Assembly (NCBI GenBank): GCA_002069785.1
Contig: MWCA01000045.1
Coordinates: 1-46,146 of the forward strand
Length of the DNA: 46,146 bases
DNA from: Lentisphaerae bacterium ADurb.Bin242
Lineage (GTDB): Bacteria > Verrucomicrobiota > Lentisphaeria > Victivallales > UBA1829
Direction of reading: 5' to 3'
Shown: positions 39,039-46,146 of the stretch, in pieces
How the letters are laid out: the number at the start of each line of letters is the position of its first letter
How positions within the stretch are numbered: the first letter of the stretch is position 1
Notes under the pieces: model-generated
The model's input: only the letters and a program-made list of their open reading frames with translations
Databases searched by the model: none
What the model was told of the DNA's origin: nothing
Program-made: the position numbers and the translations under genes

Positions 39039-41057
39039 ATGGCATATCAGGTCACAGCTCGAAAATGGCGCCCGCAGCGCTTTTCCGACATGGTCGGACA
39101 GGAACATGTCGCACGGACATTGAGAAATGCCATCGTCACCGGGCGCATCGCCCACGCGTATCTGTTCGTCGGTCCGCGCGGCATCGGAAAGACCACTTCC
39201 GCCCGCATTTTCGCCAAGGCGCTCAACTGCAAGCATCCGATCGACGGCGAACCCTGTTGCGAATGCTCCTCCTGCAAGGCGATTGCGGATGAGTCCAGCG
39301 TGGATGTCATTGAAATCGACGCCGCCACCCACACCCAGGTCGAAAAAGCCCGCGACATCTGCGAAGACGTCCTTCATCTGCCGATCTCCTCCAAATATAA
39401 AATTTACATCATCGACGAAGTCCACATGCTTTCCAAAAGCGCCTGGAACGCATTGCTCAAGACCATCGAGGAACCGCCCGCGCACGCCAAATTCATCTTT
39501 GCGACCACCGAAGTCAACAAGGTGCTCCCGACCGTCATCTCGCGCTGCCAGCGTTTCGATCTTTCCAGAATCCCCTCCGAACTGATCGCCCGGCGGCTGG
39601 CCTACATCGCCGCCGAGGAGAAAATCAATATCTCCCGCTCCGCCCTGGACGTCATCGCCCGCGCCGCGGACGGAGGCATGCGCGATGCGCAATCCCTTCT
39701 GGACCAGATTGTTTCGTTTTTCGGAAACAACCCCGCCAACGAAACCATTTCCGAAGCGCAGGCGTTGTCCCTCTTCGGGTTGACCGCTCCCGGGGAAATG
39801 GAGTCGCTCCTTTCTTCCATCCTGGCCAACGACTGCGCGGCCGCGATCCTTTCCGTCCACCAGTTCGCCGAACAGGGGAAAAATCTGGAAACTCTTTATG
39901 AGGAGATCCTCACCTGGCTGCGCGGAGTCATGCTCTCCCTGATCCTTCCCGATCCGAAAACGGTCCTTGACGAAAGTCTGGAAAGGATTCAGAGCTACCG
40001 AGCCCTTGCCGCCAAAACCAATGCCGAAGTCCTCCAGATTCTTCTGGAACAGCTTTCCTCTTCTTCCTATTTTCTCCGGGAGGCCATCAACAAGCAGGTC
40101 TTCATGGAAACCATTCTTCTCCGGGCCATGCGGCATGCCCACGCGGTCCGCATCGAAGACCTCCTGACCCGTCTCAATCAGATCCGGAAGAACGGCGAAC
40201 TGGAAGGAATCGATAAGATTCCGTCCCTTTCTCAAATCCCTGTCGCCTCTCCGCCGAAAGGGACTGGGGCTGAATCGAAAACAAAAATGACGGAGCCTGT
40301 GCCGGGAAAAAATCCGTCACAATCCGAAATGACGGAACCCGCCCCGGCCCGGCGCCCTTCTGAAAGTCCGGCAGCACCGCCGATTCCCCCTGTTGCACAG
40401 CATGTCCCGGCGGCGACCGTTCCGGCAGAACCGTTGCCGAAACCTTCCGTCACTCCGGAAAAAACCGCTCCGTCAGAAGAGAAAAAACCGGAACCGCTTC
40501 CCGGTCAGAAGGTTGCATCCGTCATTCCTCCGGAAAAAACGGCACATGAAATGCCCGGAGAGGAATCCGAAGCCGAAGAAGAGGAAGCTCTGGAGCCGGA
40601 AATGGAAGTGCCGGCAGAGCCGGAAGCCGAAGAGGAAGCACCTGCTCCCGAGAAAAAAGAATCCTCCATTCCCCTGTGCGAAAGAATTTCGCCCGAGCTT
40701 TTATGGGAAAAGCTGGCCGATTCCATCCGTCCGTCCGCCTATAGCATTGCCGAACTCATGAAGGAAGGGTTTCCCGACCGGATCGAAAATGCGGCCTTGC
40801 GGGTCGCCTTTGACGATAAACTCGGAGTCGCTGCCCGGAATACCCTGGAGAAGGAAAGAGATTTTCTCCTCCGCCATTTGCGAGGTGTTTCCGGCGACTC
40901 CCAGGCGGATCTGGTTTTCTTTCTGAAGAAGAAAATGCACGGGGAAAAAGCGCCGAAGAAGAAATTGGAGCAGCTGAAACAAGAAGCCGCGCAAATTCCC
41001 GTGGTGAAAGAAACCGCGGACCTGTTCGACGGCATGATTGTGGATGTTTTCGAGTGA
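39039..41057 (+). CDS. dnaX: DNA polymerase III subunit gamma/tau
   Basis: This is the clamp-loader ATPase of DNA polymerase III. The 672-residue protein has the clamp-loader start A-Y-Q-V-T-A-R-K-W-R-P-Q-R-F, Walker A G-P-R-G-I-G-K-T at 45-52, the zinc module (Cys64, Cys73 or 74, Cys76, Cys79), Y-I-I-D-E-V-H-M-L and the sensor F-A-T-T-E. From about 390 to 560 there is a long linker rich in proline, glutamate and alanine. A C-terminal domain of about 110 residues follows. No obvious slippery A-run was noted that would produce a short form. Confidence 0.96.
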   Translation: MAYQVTARKWRPQRFSDMVGQEHVARTLRNAIVTGRIAHAYLFVGPRGIGKTTSARIFAKALNCKHPIDGEPCCECSSCKAIADESSVDVIEIDAATHTQVEKARDICEDVLHLPISSKYKIYIIDEVHMLSKSAWNALLKTIEEPPAHAKFIFATTEVNKVLPTVISRCQRFDLSRIPSELIARRLAYIAAEEKINISRSALDVIARAADGGMRDAQSLLDQIVSFFGNNPANETISEAQALSLFGLTAPGEMESLLSSILANDCAAAILSVHQFAEQGKNLETLYEEILTWLRGVMLSLILPDPKTVLDESLERIQSYRALAAKTNAEVLQILLEQLSSSSYFLREAINKQVFMETILLRAMRHAHAVRIEDLLTRLNQIRKNGELEGIDKIPSLSQIPVASPPKGTGAESKTKMTEPVPGKNPSQSEMTEPAPARRPSESPAAPPIPPVAQHVPAATVPAEPLPKPSVTPEKTAPSEEKKPEPLPGQKVASVIPPEKTAHEMPGEESEAEEEEALEPEMEVPAEPEAEEEAPAPEKKESSIPLCERISPELLWEKLADSIRPSAYSIAELMKEGFPDRIENAALRVAFDDKLGVAARNTLEKERDFLLRHLRGVSGDSQADLVFFLKKKMHGEKAPKKKLEQLKQEAAQIPVVKETADLFDGMIVDVFE

Positions 41058-41144
41058 TTCGCCCTTCCTCCCCGGATTTTCTCAAAATCCGCCTCCATTC
41101 GGACAAAGAGGTCCGGAATCCGGAACAAAATCCGAAGTCGGTGC

Positions 41145-41173
41145 TTGACGGTGTCATTTTCCGGGCTTATATT
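41145..41173 (+). promoter_or_regulatory. Promoter of the GH109-like gene
   Basis: TTGACG (41145-41150) and TATATT (41168-41173) are 17 bases apart, close to consensus. The gene start is 44 bases further. Confidence 0.75.
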
Positions 41174-41216
41174 AATCGGATATAACCGCTGAATGATAAC
41201 CAAAGGACAGGTGTAT

Positions 41217-42470
41217 ATGGCTGAGGAACAGACCGTCAGAATCGGTATTATCGGACTGGGCGCGCGGGCGGAAACCCTTCTGGCGACCATCTTTGAAATG
41301 AAAGAGACCGCCGTGACGGCGGTCTGCGATGTCCGCGAAGAGAAAATCGCCCGGATTCACGGGATTTTCGACGCCCATTCCGTGTCCCGCCCGAAGGCTT
41401 ACATGGATTACCGCGAACTGCTGGACGATCCCAACGTGGATGCCGTTTTCGTGCCGACCTCCTGGAATTCGCATCTGCCGATTGCCTGCGATTGCATGCG
41501 GAAAGGCAAATACGTCGGAATCGAGGTGGGCGGGGCGTCGTCCACGGAGGAACTCTGGCAGCTGGTGCATGCGCACGAGTCGACCGGGGTTCCGTGCATG
41601 ATGCTGGAAAACTGCTGTTACGGGCGCAACGAACTGATGGTCCTGAACATGGTGCGGCAGGGACTTTTCGGCGAACTGATTTACTGCGAGTGCGGATATG
41701 AACACGATCTCGGCGAAATGTCGTGGGCGGTGGAAAAACGTTTTGAACGGTCCATTCATAATCTGCGCCGCAACGGGGACCTGTATCCGACCCACGGACT
41801 GGGACCGATCGCCAAAATCCTCCGCATCAACCGCGGAAACCGTTTCCTGAGCCTGACTTCCACCGCAACCAAGGCGCGCGGATTCGCGGCCGCCCTGGAA
41901 GCCCATACCGGCAAAAAAGCCGACAAGGTCTTCAACGCAGGCGATGTGGTGACCACCGTCATCAAGTGCGCCAACGGCGAAACCGTCACCATGATCCATT
42001 CGGTTTCGCTTCCGCGTCCGTACTCCCGCAACGGCCGGGTTCAGGGCACCCGGGGCATCTGGCTGGAGAACGCCGGCGGCATTTACGTAGAGGGCATCAG
42101 TCCGAGGTATGAAAAACTCGATGTTGCCAACAATCCCTATACGGTGCATGAGTGGGACAAGGTGGAATCCTTTTATGAGAAATACGATCATCCGATCTGG
42201 CAGGATTACCGGAACAACGTGATCGGCGGGCACGGCGGAATGGATTCCCTGGCGATGCGCGCCTTTTTCGATGCGGTCCGCCGGCGTATTCCCACTCCCA
42301 TCGACGTGTACGACTGCGCGGCGTGGATGAGCGTCACGTGCCTCTCGGAACAGTCGATCGCCATGGGCAGCATGCCTGTCCCGTTCCCCGATTTCACGAA
42401 CGGAAAATGGATTGACCGCGCACCCGAAGCCCCCAGCCGCTGGGCGCTGAACGAAATTTACAGCGATTGA
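41217..42470 (+). CDS. Gfo/Idh/MocA oxidoreductase, GH109-like
   Basis: This 417-residue protein has an NAD-binding Rossmann domain first (R-I-G-I-I-G-L-G-A-R-A near 8-18) and an alpha/beta C-terminal domain. The patterns K-Y-V-G-I-E-V-G-G and N-G-D-L-Y-P-T-H-G-L-G-P-I resemble the GH109 group, enzymes that cut alpha-N-acetylgalactosamine or related sugars by an NAD-dependent redox step. Unlike many members it has no signal peptide. Start: ATG at 41217 with AAAGGA nine bases upstream (an ATG at 41193 has no such site). It is a single gene with its own promoter and terminator. Substrate unknown. Confidence 0.88.
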   Translation: MAEEQTVRIGIIGLGARAETLLATIFEMKETAVTAVCDVREEKIARIHGIFDAHSVSRPKAYMDYRELLDDPNVDAVFVPTSWNSHLPIACDCMRKGKYVGIEVGGASSTEELWQLVHAHESTGVPCMMLENCCYGRNELMVLNMVRQGLFGELIYCECGYEHDLGEMSWAVEKRFERSIHNLRRNGDLYPTHGLGPIAKILRINRGNRFLSLTSTATKARGFAAALEAHTGKKADKVFNAGDVVTTVIKCANGETVTMIHSVSLPRPYSRNGRVQGTRGIWLENAGGIYVEGISPRYEKLDVANNPYTVHEWDKVESFYEKYDHPIWQDYRNNVIGGHGGMDSLAMRAFFDAVRRRIPTPIDVYDCAAWMSVTCLSEQSIAMGSMPVPFPDFTNGKWIDRAPEAPSRWALNEIYSD

Positions 42471-42499
42471 CCGCGTGCCTGTCCCTTTTTAAACATGGA

Positions 42500-42530
42500 A
42501 AAGCCGGGACAAACGGATTGTTCCGGCTTT
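42500..42530. terminator. Hairpin terminator between the GH109-like gene and lpxA
   Basis: AAAGCCGGGAC (42500-42510) pairs with GTTCCGGCTTT (42520-42530), one G-T pair, with a nine-base loop. Both genes converge here, so it may serve both. Confidence 0.65.
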
Positions 42531-42555
42531 CTGAACGAAAAAATTTCGGATTTTT

Positions 42556-43383
42556 TCAGGTTGCCTGGGCTTCCATGGCGTCCCGCTGCTCGTCGGAAAT
42601 GCCGACGAACTTCGGATTGCCCGGCATGATCCCGCGGTGCGCTTCCTTGACGAAGTTCACGAACATCTGAACCTCCGGCGTCATGGGTTCGCGTTCGATC
42701 TGCTCCAAGGCGTTTTTCACGTTCAGCCCTTCGAAAAACAGCGTCCGGATGGCCCGGCGGATCGCCAGACGGCTTTCATTGCTCATTCCGGCCCGGCGGA
42801 GCCCGATGGTGTTCGGGCCGGTGATGAAGTTGGTTTCCCGCAGCATGCAGAACGGCGGAACGTCCTGAACGATGATGGCGCCGACGCCCACCATGGCCAG
42901 GGCGCCGATCCGGCAGAACTGATGCATTTTCACATATCCGCTCATGACCGCCCCGCGCCCGATCTGGACATGCCCGGAAATGGCGGTATGGTTGGCGATC
43001 GTCACATTGTCATGCACCACTACGTCGTGCGCGATGTGAACGAACGCCATCAGCAGAACATGGTTGCCGATGATGGTTTTCATGAATTCGAACGGAGGCC
43101 GGTGAATGGTCACGTATTCGCGGATCACCGTGTCCGAACCGATATCCGTATAGGATTGGATTCCCTTGTAAAAACGGTGGTCCTGCGGCTCTCCGATGAA
43201 GGTGCCGAAATAGATGCGGCAGCGCGGGCCGATGGTGGTGTATTGTCCGATCTTGACATGCGCATCGATATAGCAGTCGTCTCCGATTTTCACATCGTCT
43301 TCGATGACGGTATAGGGGCCGATCTCGACATTTTTGCCGATTTCAGCGTTCGGCGAGATGATTGCGGTTGGATGTATGGCCAT
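42556..43383 (-). CDS. lpxA: UDP-N-acetylglucosamine O-acyltransferase
   Basis: This enzyme carries out the first step of lipid A synthesis: adding a hydroxyacyl chain to UDP-GlcNAc. The 275-residue protein has the left-handed beta-helix hexapeptide repeats in the first 180 residues (I-S-P-N-A-E-I-G-K-N-V-E-I-G), the catalytic histidine in V-H-I-A-H-D (His119, equal to His125 of E. coli), and a helical C-terminal domain. It shows that the host has an outer membrane with lipid A. AAAGGAG lies a few bases upstream. It has its own promoter and no other lpx gene beside it. Confidence 0.95.
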   Translation of the reverse strand: MAIHPTAIISPNAEIGKNVEIGPYTVIEDDVKIGDDCYIDAHVKIGQYTTIGPRCRIYFGTFIGEPQDHRFYKGIQSYTDIGSDTVIREYVTIHRPPFEFMKTIIGNHVLLMAFVHIAHDVVVHDNVTIANHTAISGHVQIGRGAVMSGYVKMHQFCRIGALAMVGVGAIIVQDVPPFCMLRETNFITGPNTIGLRRAGMSNESRLAIRRAIRTLFFEGLNVKNALEQIEREPMTPEVQMFVNFVKEAHRGIMPGNPKFVGISDEQRDAMEAQAT

Positions 43384-43422
43384 GAAAAGCTCCTTTCCGG
43401 AAATAATTTTGCTTGATCAAGT

Positions 43423-43450
43423 AATCTACCACACATTTGCCGCCAGTCAA
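43423..43450 (-). promoter_or_regulatory. lpxA: Promoter of lpxA
   Basis: On the minus strand TTGACT (43450-43445) and TAGATT (43428-43423) are 16 bases apart, about 40 bases before the start. A ten-base palindrome CTTGATCAAG lies just downstream (43412-43421). Confidence 0.65.
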
Positions 43451-43589
43451 CCGGAAAGAGAAAGAATCCCCCCAAAAGGAGCGGAATCCGGAGCGGAAAG
43501 CCCTTCCATGTGCCGTTTGAAAAAACAAAAATTTCATTGCGGGGCCGGGAGCCGTTGAAAAAAACGTGAAATTTTTTCGGAAGGCCGCC

Positions 43590-43618
43590 TTGATTCCAAA
43601 GTATACCACGGTTAAAAT
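43590..43618 (+). promoter_or_regulatory. Candidate promoter of the GntR-type gene
   Basis: TTGATT (43590-43595) and TAAAAT (43613-43618) are 17 bases apart, about 38 bases before the GTG start. Confidence 0.5.
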
Positions 43619-43655
43619 GAATGAAGAAGAAATATTTTTCAGGGAGATTTTCATA

Positions 43656-44765
43656 GTGCGCCCATCGAAGCAAAAAGAACTGCATGCGGCTGTTTTCAGG
43701 GAGGTCCGGAACGGATTTCCCGGGATGCGTCTGCCCGCGGAACGGTGCTTCGCCGCCCGCCTCGGGGTGGCGCGGAAGACCCTGCGGTTTACTCTGGCGC
43801 GCCTGGAGGAGGAAGGGGCCATCACGCGCAACACCTTCGGCACGTTCGTCCGCGAATCGAAAACCGTCCGGATGAAGGAATCCCCCGAACCGGTCACAAT
43901 CCTGCTGCCGTGTCCGGACTACATGATGGTCACTCCTCCCGCCATTGCCGGCATCCATCGGGAAATGACCCTGACGGCAAGCCTGGTCGCGAACCGTCAC
44001 GGAACCTACGCGGTGACCCTGCCGGTTTCGGATTCGAACGACCCCGCCCGGATCAACTGGAACCAGCTCCGGCATCTCCACTCCGGCAGCCTGGTCTGTA
44101 TGAACGGCTCGTGGTTCCAGGCTGTTTTTCCGCTGCTGGCCGAACGCGGCTGCCGCGTAGGGATTATTTCCTCCGACCTGAAGAACTTTCCCCGCTGTTT
44201 CAAGGAGCACGACACGGATGGAATGATCGTCAACAACAGGAGGCTGTGGTATTTCCCGGCATTGGCCGCGACATGGCTTTACGGTCTCGGGGCGCGGAAA
44301 ATTCTCTATTTCGGAAGCGACACCGCCGTGGCGTCCATGGTTTCCCGCGGGGCATTCGAGAAGGCCTTGCGCGGCGCCGGGCTGCCGGCGGAAGGTCTGT
44401 TCCGCGTCTTTCCGTCGTCGCTGACGCTTCGGGAACGGCTCCGGCTTCTCGGCGGGACCTTCCGTGAAAAAAGGCCGGATGCGCTGGTCATCGAGCTGAA
44501 TCCGTATCCGCTGAACGAGCCGGAGCCCGACTTCTACGAAGCGACCGGAATCCCGCGGTCCGTCAAGATTGTCACTCCGCGATCCCGTCTGCTGAGGCAG
44601 CCGGAGTTTGCCGGAAATGCGTACGTCATCACGGGAAACGATACCTGCGGCCGCCTGGCGGAGTTTCTGCTTTCGAACCGGCATGGACAATTTTTTACGG
44701 AAGTGGAAGAAGAATTCATTTCCGGCGCGGAATATGCGGCAAAAAAATTCAATCTCATTTTTTAA
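43656..44765 (+). CDS. GntR-type regulator with LacI-like sensor domain
   Basis: This 369-residue regulator has a GntR-like winged helix at the N-terminus (L-P-A-E-R-C-F-A-A-R-L-G-V-A-R-K-T-L-R near 26-44). The remaining residues form a LacI-like periplasmic-binding domain. The GTG start is chosen because AGGGAG lies nine bases before it; earlier ATGs at 43566 and 43617 have no such site. The combination is common for sugar-gene regulators of these bacteria. The gene is followed by a cut-off pseudopilin gene, so its original target operon may be lost. Confidence 0.88.
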   Translation: MRPSKQKELHAAVFREVRNGFPGMRLPAERCFAARLGVARKTLRFTLARLEEEGAITRNTFGTFVRESKTVRMKESPEPVTILLPCPDYMMVTPPAIAGIHREMTLTASLVANRHGTYAVTLPVSDSNDPARINWNQLRHLHSGSLVCMNGSWFQAVFPLLAERGCRVGIISSDLKNFPRCFKEHDTDGMIVNNRRLWYFPALAATWLYGLGARKILYFGSDTAVASMVSRGAFEKALRGAGLPAEGLFRVFPSSLTLRERLRLLGGTFREKRPDALVIELNPYPLNEPEPDFYEATGIPRSVKIVTPRSRLLRQPEFAGNAYVITGNDTCGRLAEFLLSNRHGQFFTEVEEEFISGAEYAAKKFNLIF

Positions 44766-44779
44766 TCGAGGAGAACCCC

Positions 44780-44884
44780 ATGTCATTCAAACAAAAAAGG
44801 AAATGCCTCATGAATCCGGAAAAGTTTCGGAAATCCACCTCCCGTTTCACATTGATAGAGCTCCTGGTTGTTATTGATAGCTAA
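44780..44884 (+). pseudogene. Truncated pseudopilin-like gene
   Basis: An ATG with AGGAG six bases upstream opens a 34-codon frame ending in the prepilin leader: [12 protein letters not shown]. It then changes to D-S and a stop. In the intact gene at 30058 the same leader continues as A-I-I-A-I-L-A-A. The break at about 44872 coincides with a change to AT-rich sequence, so the rest of the gene was probably displaced by an insertion or deletion. Confidence 0.75.
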
Positions 44885-45006
44885 CAATGCTTTCAAAGTT
44901 ATCCTACAAAAACAACTTTTTTAGAGCCCTGATATACAAAATACTTAATTTTAGTCATTTGTCAAGCTTTTTCAAAAACTTTTTTGAAACTTTTTTCTCC
45001 TGAAGG
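44885..45006. other. AT-rich flank of the presumed insertion
   Basis: No gene is visible. The sequence is strongly AT-rich with runs of A and T, unlike the preceding 900 bases. It leads into a near-consensus promoter at 45007. Confidence 0.4.
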
Positions 45007-45034
45007 TTGACAAGCCTTAATTTTGTAGTAATAT
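45007..45034 (+). promoter_or_regulatory. Promoter of the AAA+ ATPase gene
   Basis: TTGACA (45007-45012) and TAATAT (45029-45034) are 16 bases apart. The gene's ATG at 45061 has GGGGG four bases upstream. Confidence 0.7.
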
Positions 45035-45060
45035 TTTTAGATAGAAACTATGGGGGAAAA

Positions 45061-45867
45061 ATGCTGAAAGAGTTCAAAAAACGGGTTATTGGTCAGGATC
45101 ATATCTTTAATACTGTATGCAGCTACATCAAGATTGGCGAAGCCGGACTTGCTCCGGACAATGAACCTCGCGGAGCTTTTCTCTTTCTGGGACCAACGGG
45201 TACCGGTAAGACTGAAACAGCAAAAGTCATGGCGGACTTGCTGGCAGTCCCGCTGATCCGGTTTGACATGTCCGAATACAGCAATCCCACCAAATGGCTG
45301 AATGACTTTGCTTTTAAGCTCGAAGGAAAGGAAAAGGGAATTATTCTGCTGGATGAGATTGAGAAGGGGGCAAAAGAAATCATGGATTATTTTTTGCAGA
45401 TCCTCTCCGAAGCAAAGATTACAGTCGACAGGAAAGAAAGAAATGTGCGTAATTTCTATATTATTATGACCTCGAACATTGGATCGAAAAATCTATTGGA
45501 CCAAAACTTCAAAGAAATGAAGTTCACAGTAGAAATTCGTGTTCGCGGATACTTTCGCCCCGAATTTCTCGGACGGTTCCACCGCAATTGTATTCTTTGC
45601 TTCAAACCATTCGATTATGATACGATCACGGAAATAGCACACCTAAAGGTGCGGCAGGAAATCAAGCGGCTTGAAACCCACGGCTATAGCCTGACATACT
45701 CCGAGACCATTATTCCAAAACTCGTATTTTATGTGTCTCTTGATCGTGATCTGGGAGCAAGACCGTTAGTGCAAGCAATTCAGGAGATATTCCCTGCCGC
45801 CCTCCTGGACAGCGGAAAAAAATCAGGGCGTTTTGATGTCCGGAACGGGCATATTGCTCTTCTCTGA
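45061..45867 (+). CDS. Single-domain Clp-type AAA+ ATPase
   Basis: This 268-residue ATPase corresponds to just the second AAA+ module of ClpA/ClpB. It has Walker A G-P-T-G-T-G-K-T (44-51), Walker B I-I-L-L-D-E-I near 94-100, the sensor I-M-T-S-N-I-G, an arginine finger region F-R-P-E-F-L-G-R, and the sensor-2 segment G-A-R-P-L-V-Q-A-I-Q. There is no N-domain, no first AAA module and no middle coiled coil, so it cannot be a normal ClpB. It opens the AT-rich segment after the cut-off pseudopilin gene and may belong to a mobile element. The partner and substrate are unknown. Confidence 0.85.
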   Translation: MLKEFKKRVIGQDHIFNTVCSYIKIGEAGLAPDNEPRGAFLFLGPTGTGKTETAKVMADLLAVPLIRFDMSEYSNPTKWLNDFAFKLEGKEKGIILLDEIEKGAKEIMDYFLQILSEAKITVDRKERNVRNFYIIMTSNIGSKNLLDQNFKEMKFTVEIRVRGYFRPEFLGRFHRNCILCFKPFDYDTITEIAHLKVRQEIKRLETHGYSLTYSETIIPKLVFYVSLDRDLGARPLVQAIQEIFPAALLDSGKKSGRFDVRNGHIALL

Positions 45868-46146
45868 TCCAACCCCGATCACCTTGAATTGATTGAACTC
45901 GGCCAGGAGTTCAGTTCTTCCTGTGCTGTAACAAATCGTTATGGGAGTACGACAACTAAGTCGGGTTTTGTAACGTGCGTCGCAAATAACCTTCCATGCC
46001 GGCAGATAATTTCGATTTTTGTGCTGAATGCGGGGCAAACGAACGTCACACGCAATCGTGTGAACCAGGATACTATCCTGGTAAACCGTTATCCGTACAT
46101 CAGAGGCGTTCAGCAAATCTTCATATTCTCCATGGGTCAGGTTGCC
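45823..46146 (-). CDS. Uncharacterised protein, 5' end beyond the window
   Basis: A minus-strand frame is open from the window end to a stop at 45823, 107 codons. It gives a sensible mixed sequence (I-T-V-Y-Q-D-S-I-L-V-H, Y-L-P-A-W-K-V-I-C-D-A, T-E-L-L-A-E-F-N-Q-F). No family was recognised. Its end overlaps the end of the AAA+ ATPase gene by 45 bases in the opposite direction. The start lies outside the window. It may belong to the same inserted segment. Confidence 0.5.
   Translation of the reverse strand, partial: GNLTHGEYEDLLNASDVRITVYQDSILVHTIACDVRLPRIQHKNRNYLPAWKVICDARYKTRLSCRTPITICYSTGRTELLAEFNQFKVIGVGSEKSNMPVPDIKTP

Noticed and set aside
38871..40235. Minus-strand frame of about 454 codons opposite dnaX
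   Set aside because: dnaX motifs are in full on the other strand; the opposite frame is glycine/aspartate-rich shadow sequence.
43290..44786. Minus-strand frame of about 498 codons opposite the GntR-type gene
   Set aside because: It overlaps the start of lpxA and opposes a gene with good helix-turn-helix and ribosome site evidence.

Overview
The window most likely comes from a gut-type member of the Lentisphaerota (Victivallis-like). The evidence is the mix of families, not a marker gene. It has an outer-membrane lipid A enzyme (LpxA), pseudopilin-like proteins with the [24 protein letters not shown] type of leader, a large secreted DUF4838 protein, LacI/GntR sensor regulators beside sugar genes, and a GH109-like oxidoreductase. 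Base composition is moderate, and most genes have clear AGGAG-type ribosome binding sites. No rRNA, tRNA, tmRNA or CRISPR array was seen.

Layout. (1) 1-624: the end of a 2-hydroxyacid dehydrogenase-like gene with a probable one-base frameshift. (2) 676-15831, minus strand: a tightly packed surface-polysaccharide operon read from a good promoter near 16000. It runs rfbF-rfbG-rfbH (CDP-4-keto-3,6-dideoxyglucose), a NeuB-like synthase, a thiamine-diphosphate enzyme, a KdsC-like phosphatase, a Nudix protein, a sugar C-methyltransferase-like protein, three radical SAM/SPASM proteins, a sugar epimerase/dehydratase, two glycosyltransferases and finally an AraC-type regulator. (3) 16121-21683, minus strand: housekeeping genes dsbD, an aminotransferase, an Lrp/AsnC regulator, cdsA, uppS and a GmhA-like isomerase. 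(4) 21908-26082, plus strand: dnaN, a glycoside hydrolase-like gene and recF, followed by a structured repeat element. (5) 26454-31874, minus strand: an RNA-binding RRM protein, then a LacI-pseudopilin-DUF4838 operon with a visible operator. (6) 32191-36117, minus strand: an array of small toxin-like and immunity-like genes with recent internal duplications and broken copies. (7) 36338-41057, plus strand: radC, acpS, a VOC protein, an exported protein and dnaX. (8) 41217-44765: a GH109-like gene, lpxA (minus) and a GntR-type regulator. (9) 44780-46146: a pseudopilin gene cut off after 33 codons, then AT-rich DNA with a single-domain Clp-type AAA+ ATPase and a partial gene, which looks like the edge of an insertion.

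Two regions stand out as possibly undescribed. The polysaccharide operon combines a 3,6-dideoxyhexose pathway, a thiamine enzyme of the kind that can branch such sugars, a NeuB-like aldolase without its usual C-terminal domain, and three SPASM radical enzymes. The array at 32-36 kb has at least four intact members of one small immunity-like family next to toxin-like C-terminal domains that share an H-[KR]-W motif, with duplicated units of about 244 and 89 bp showing how the array has been shuffled. Functions given for both regions are inferences from sequence patterns and context.
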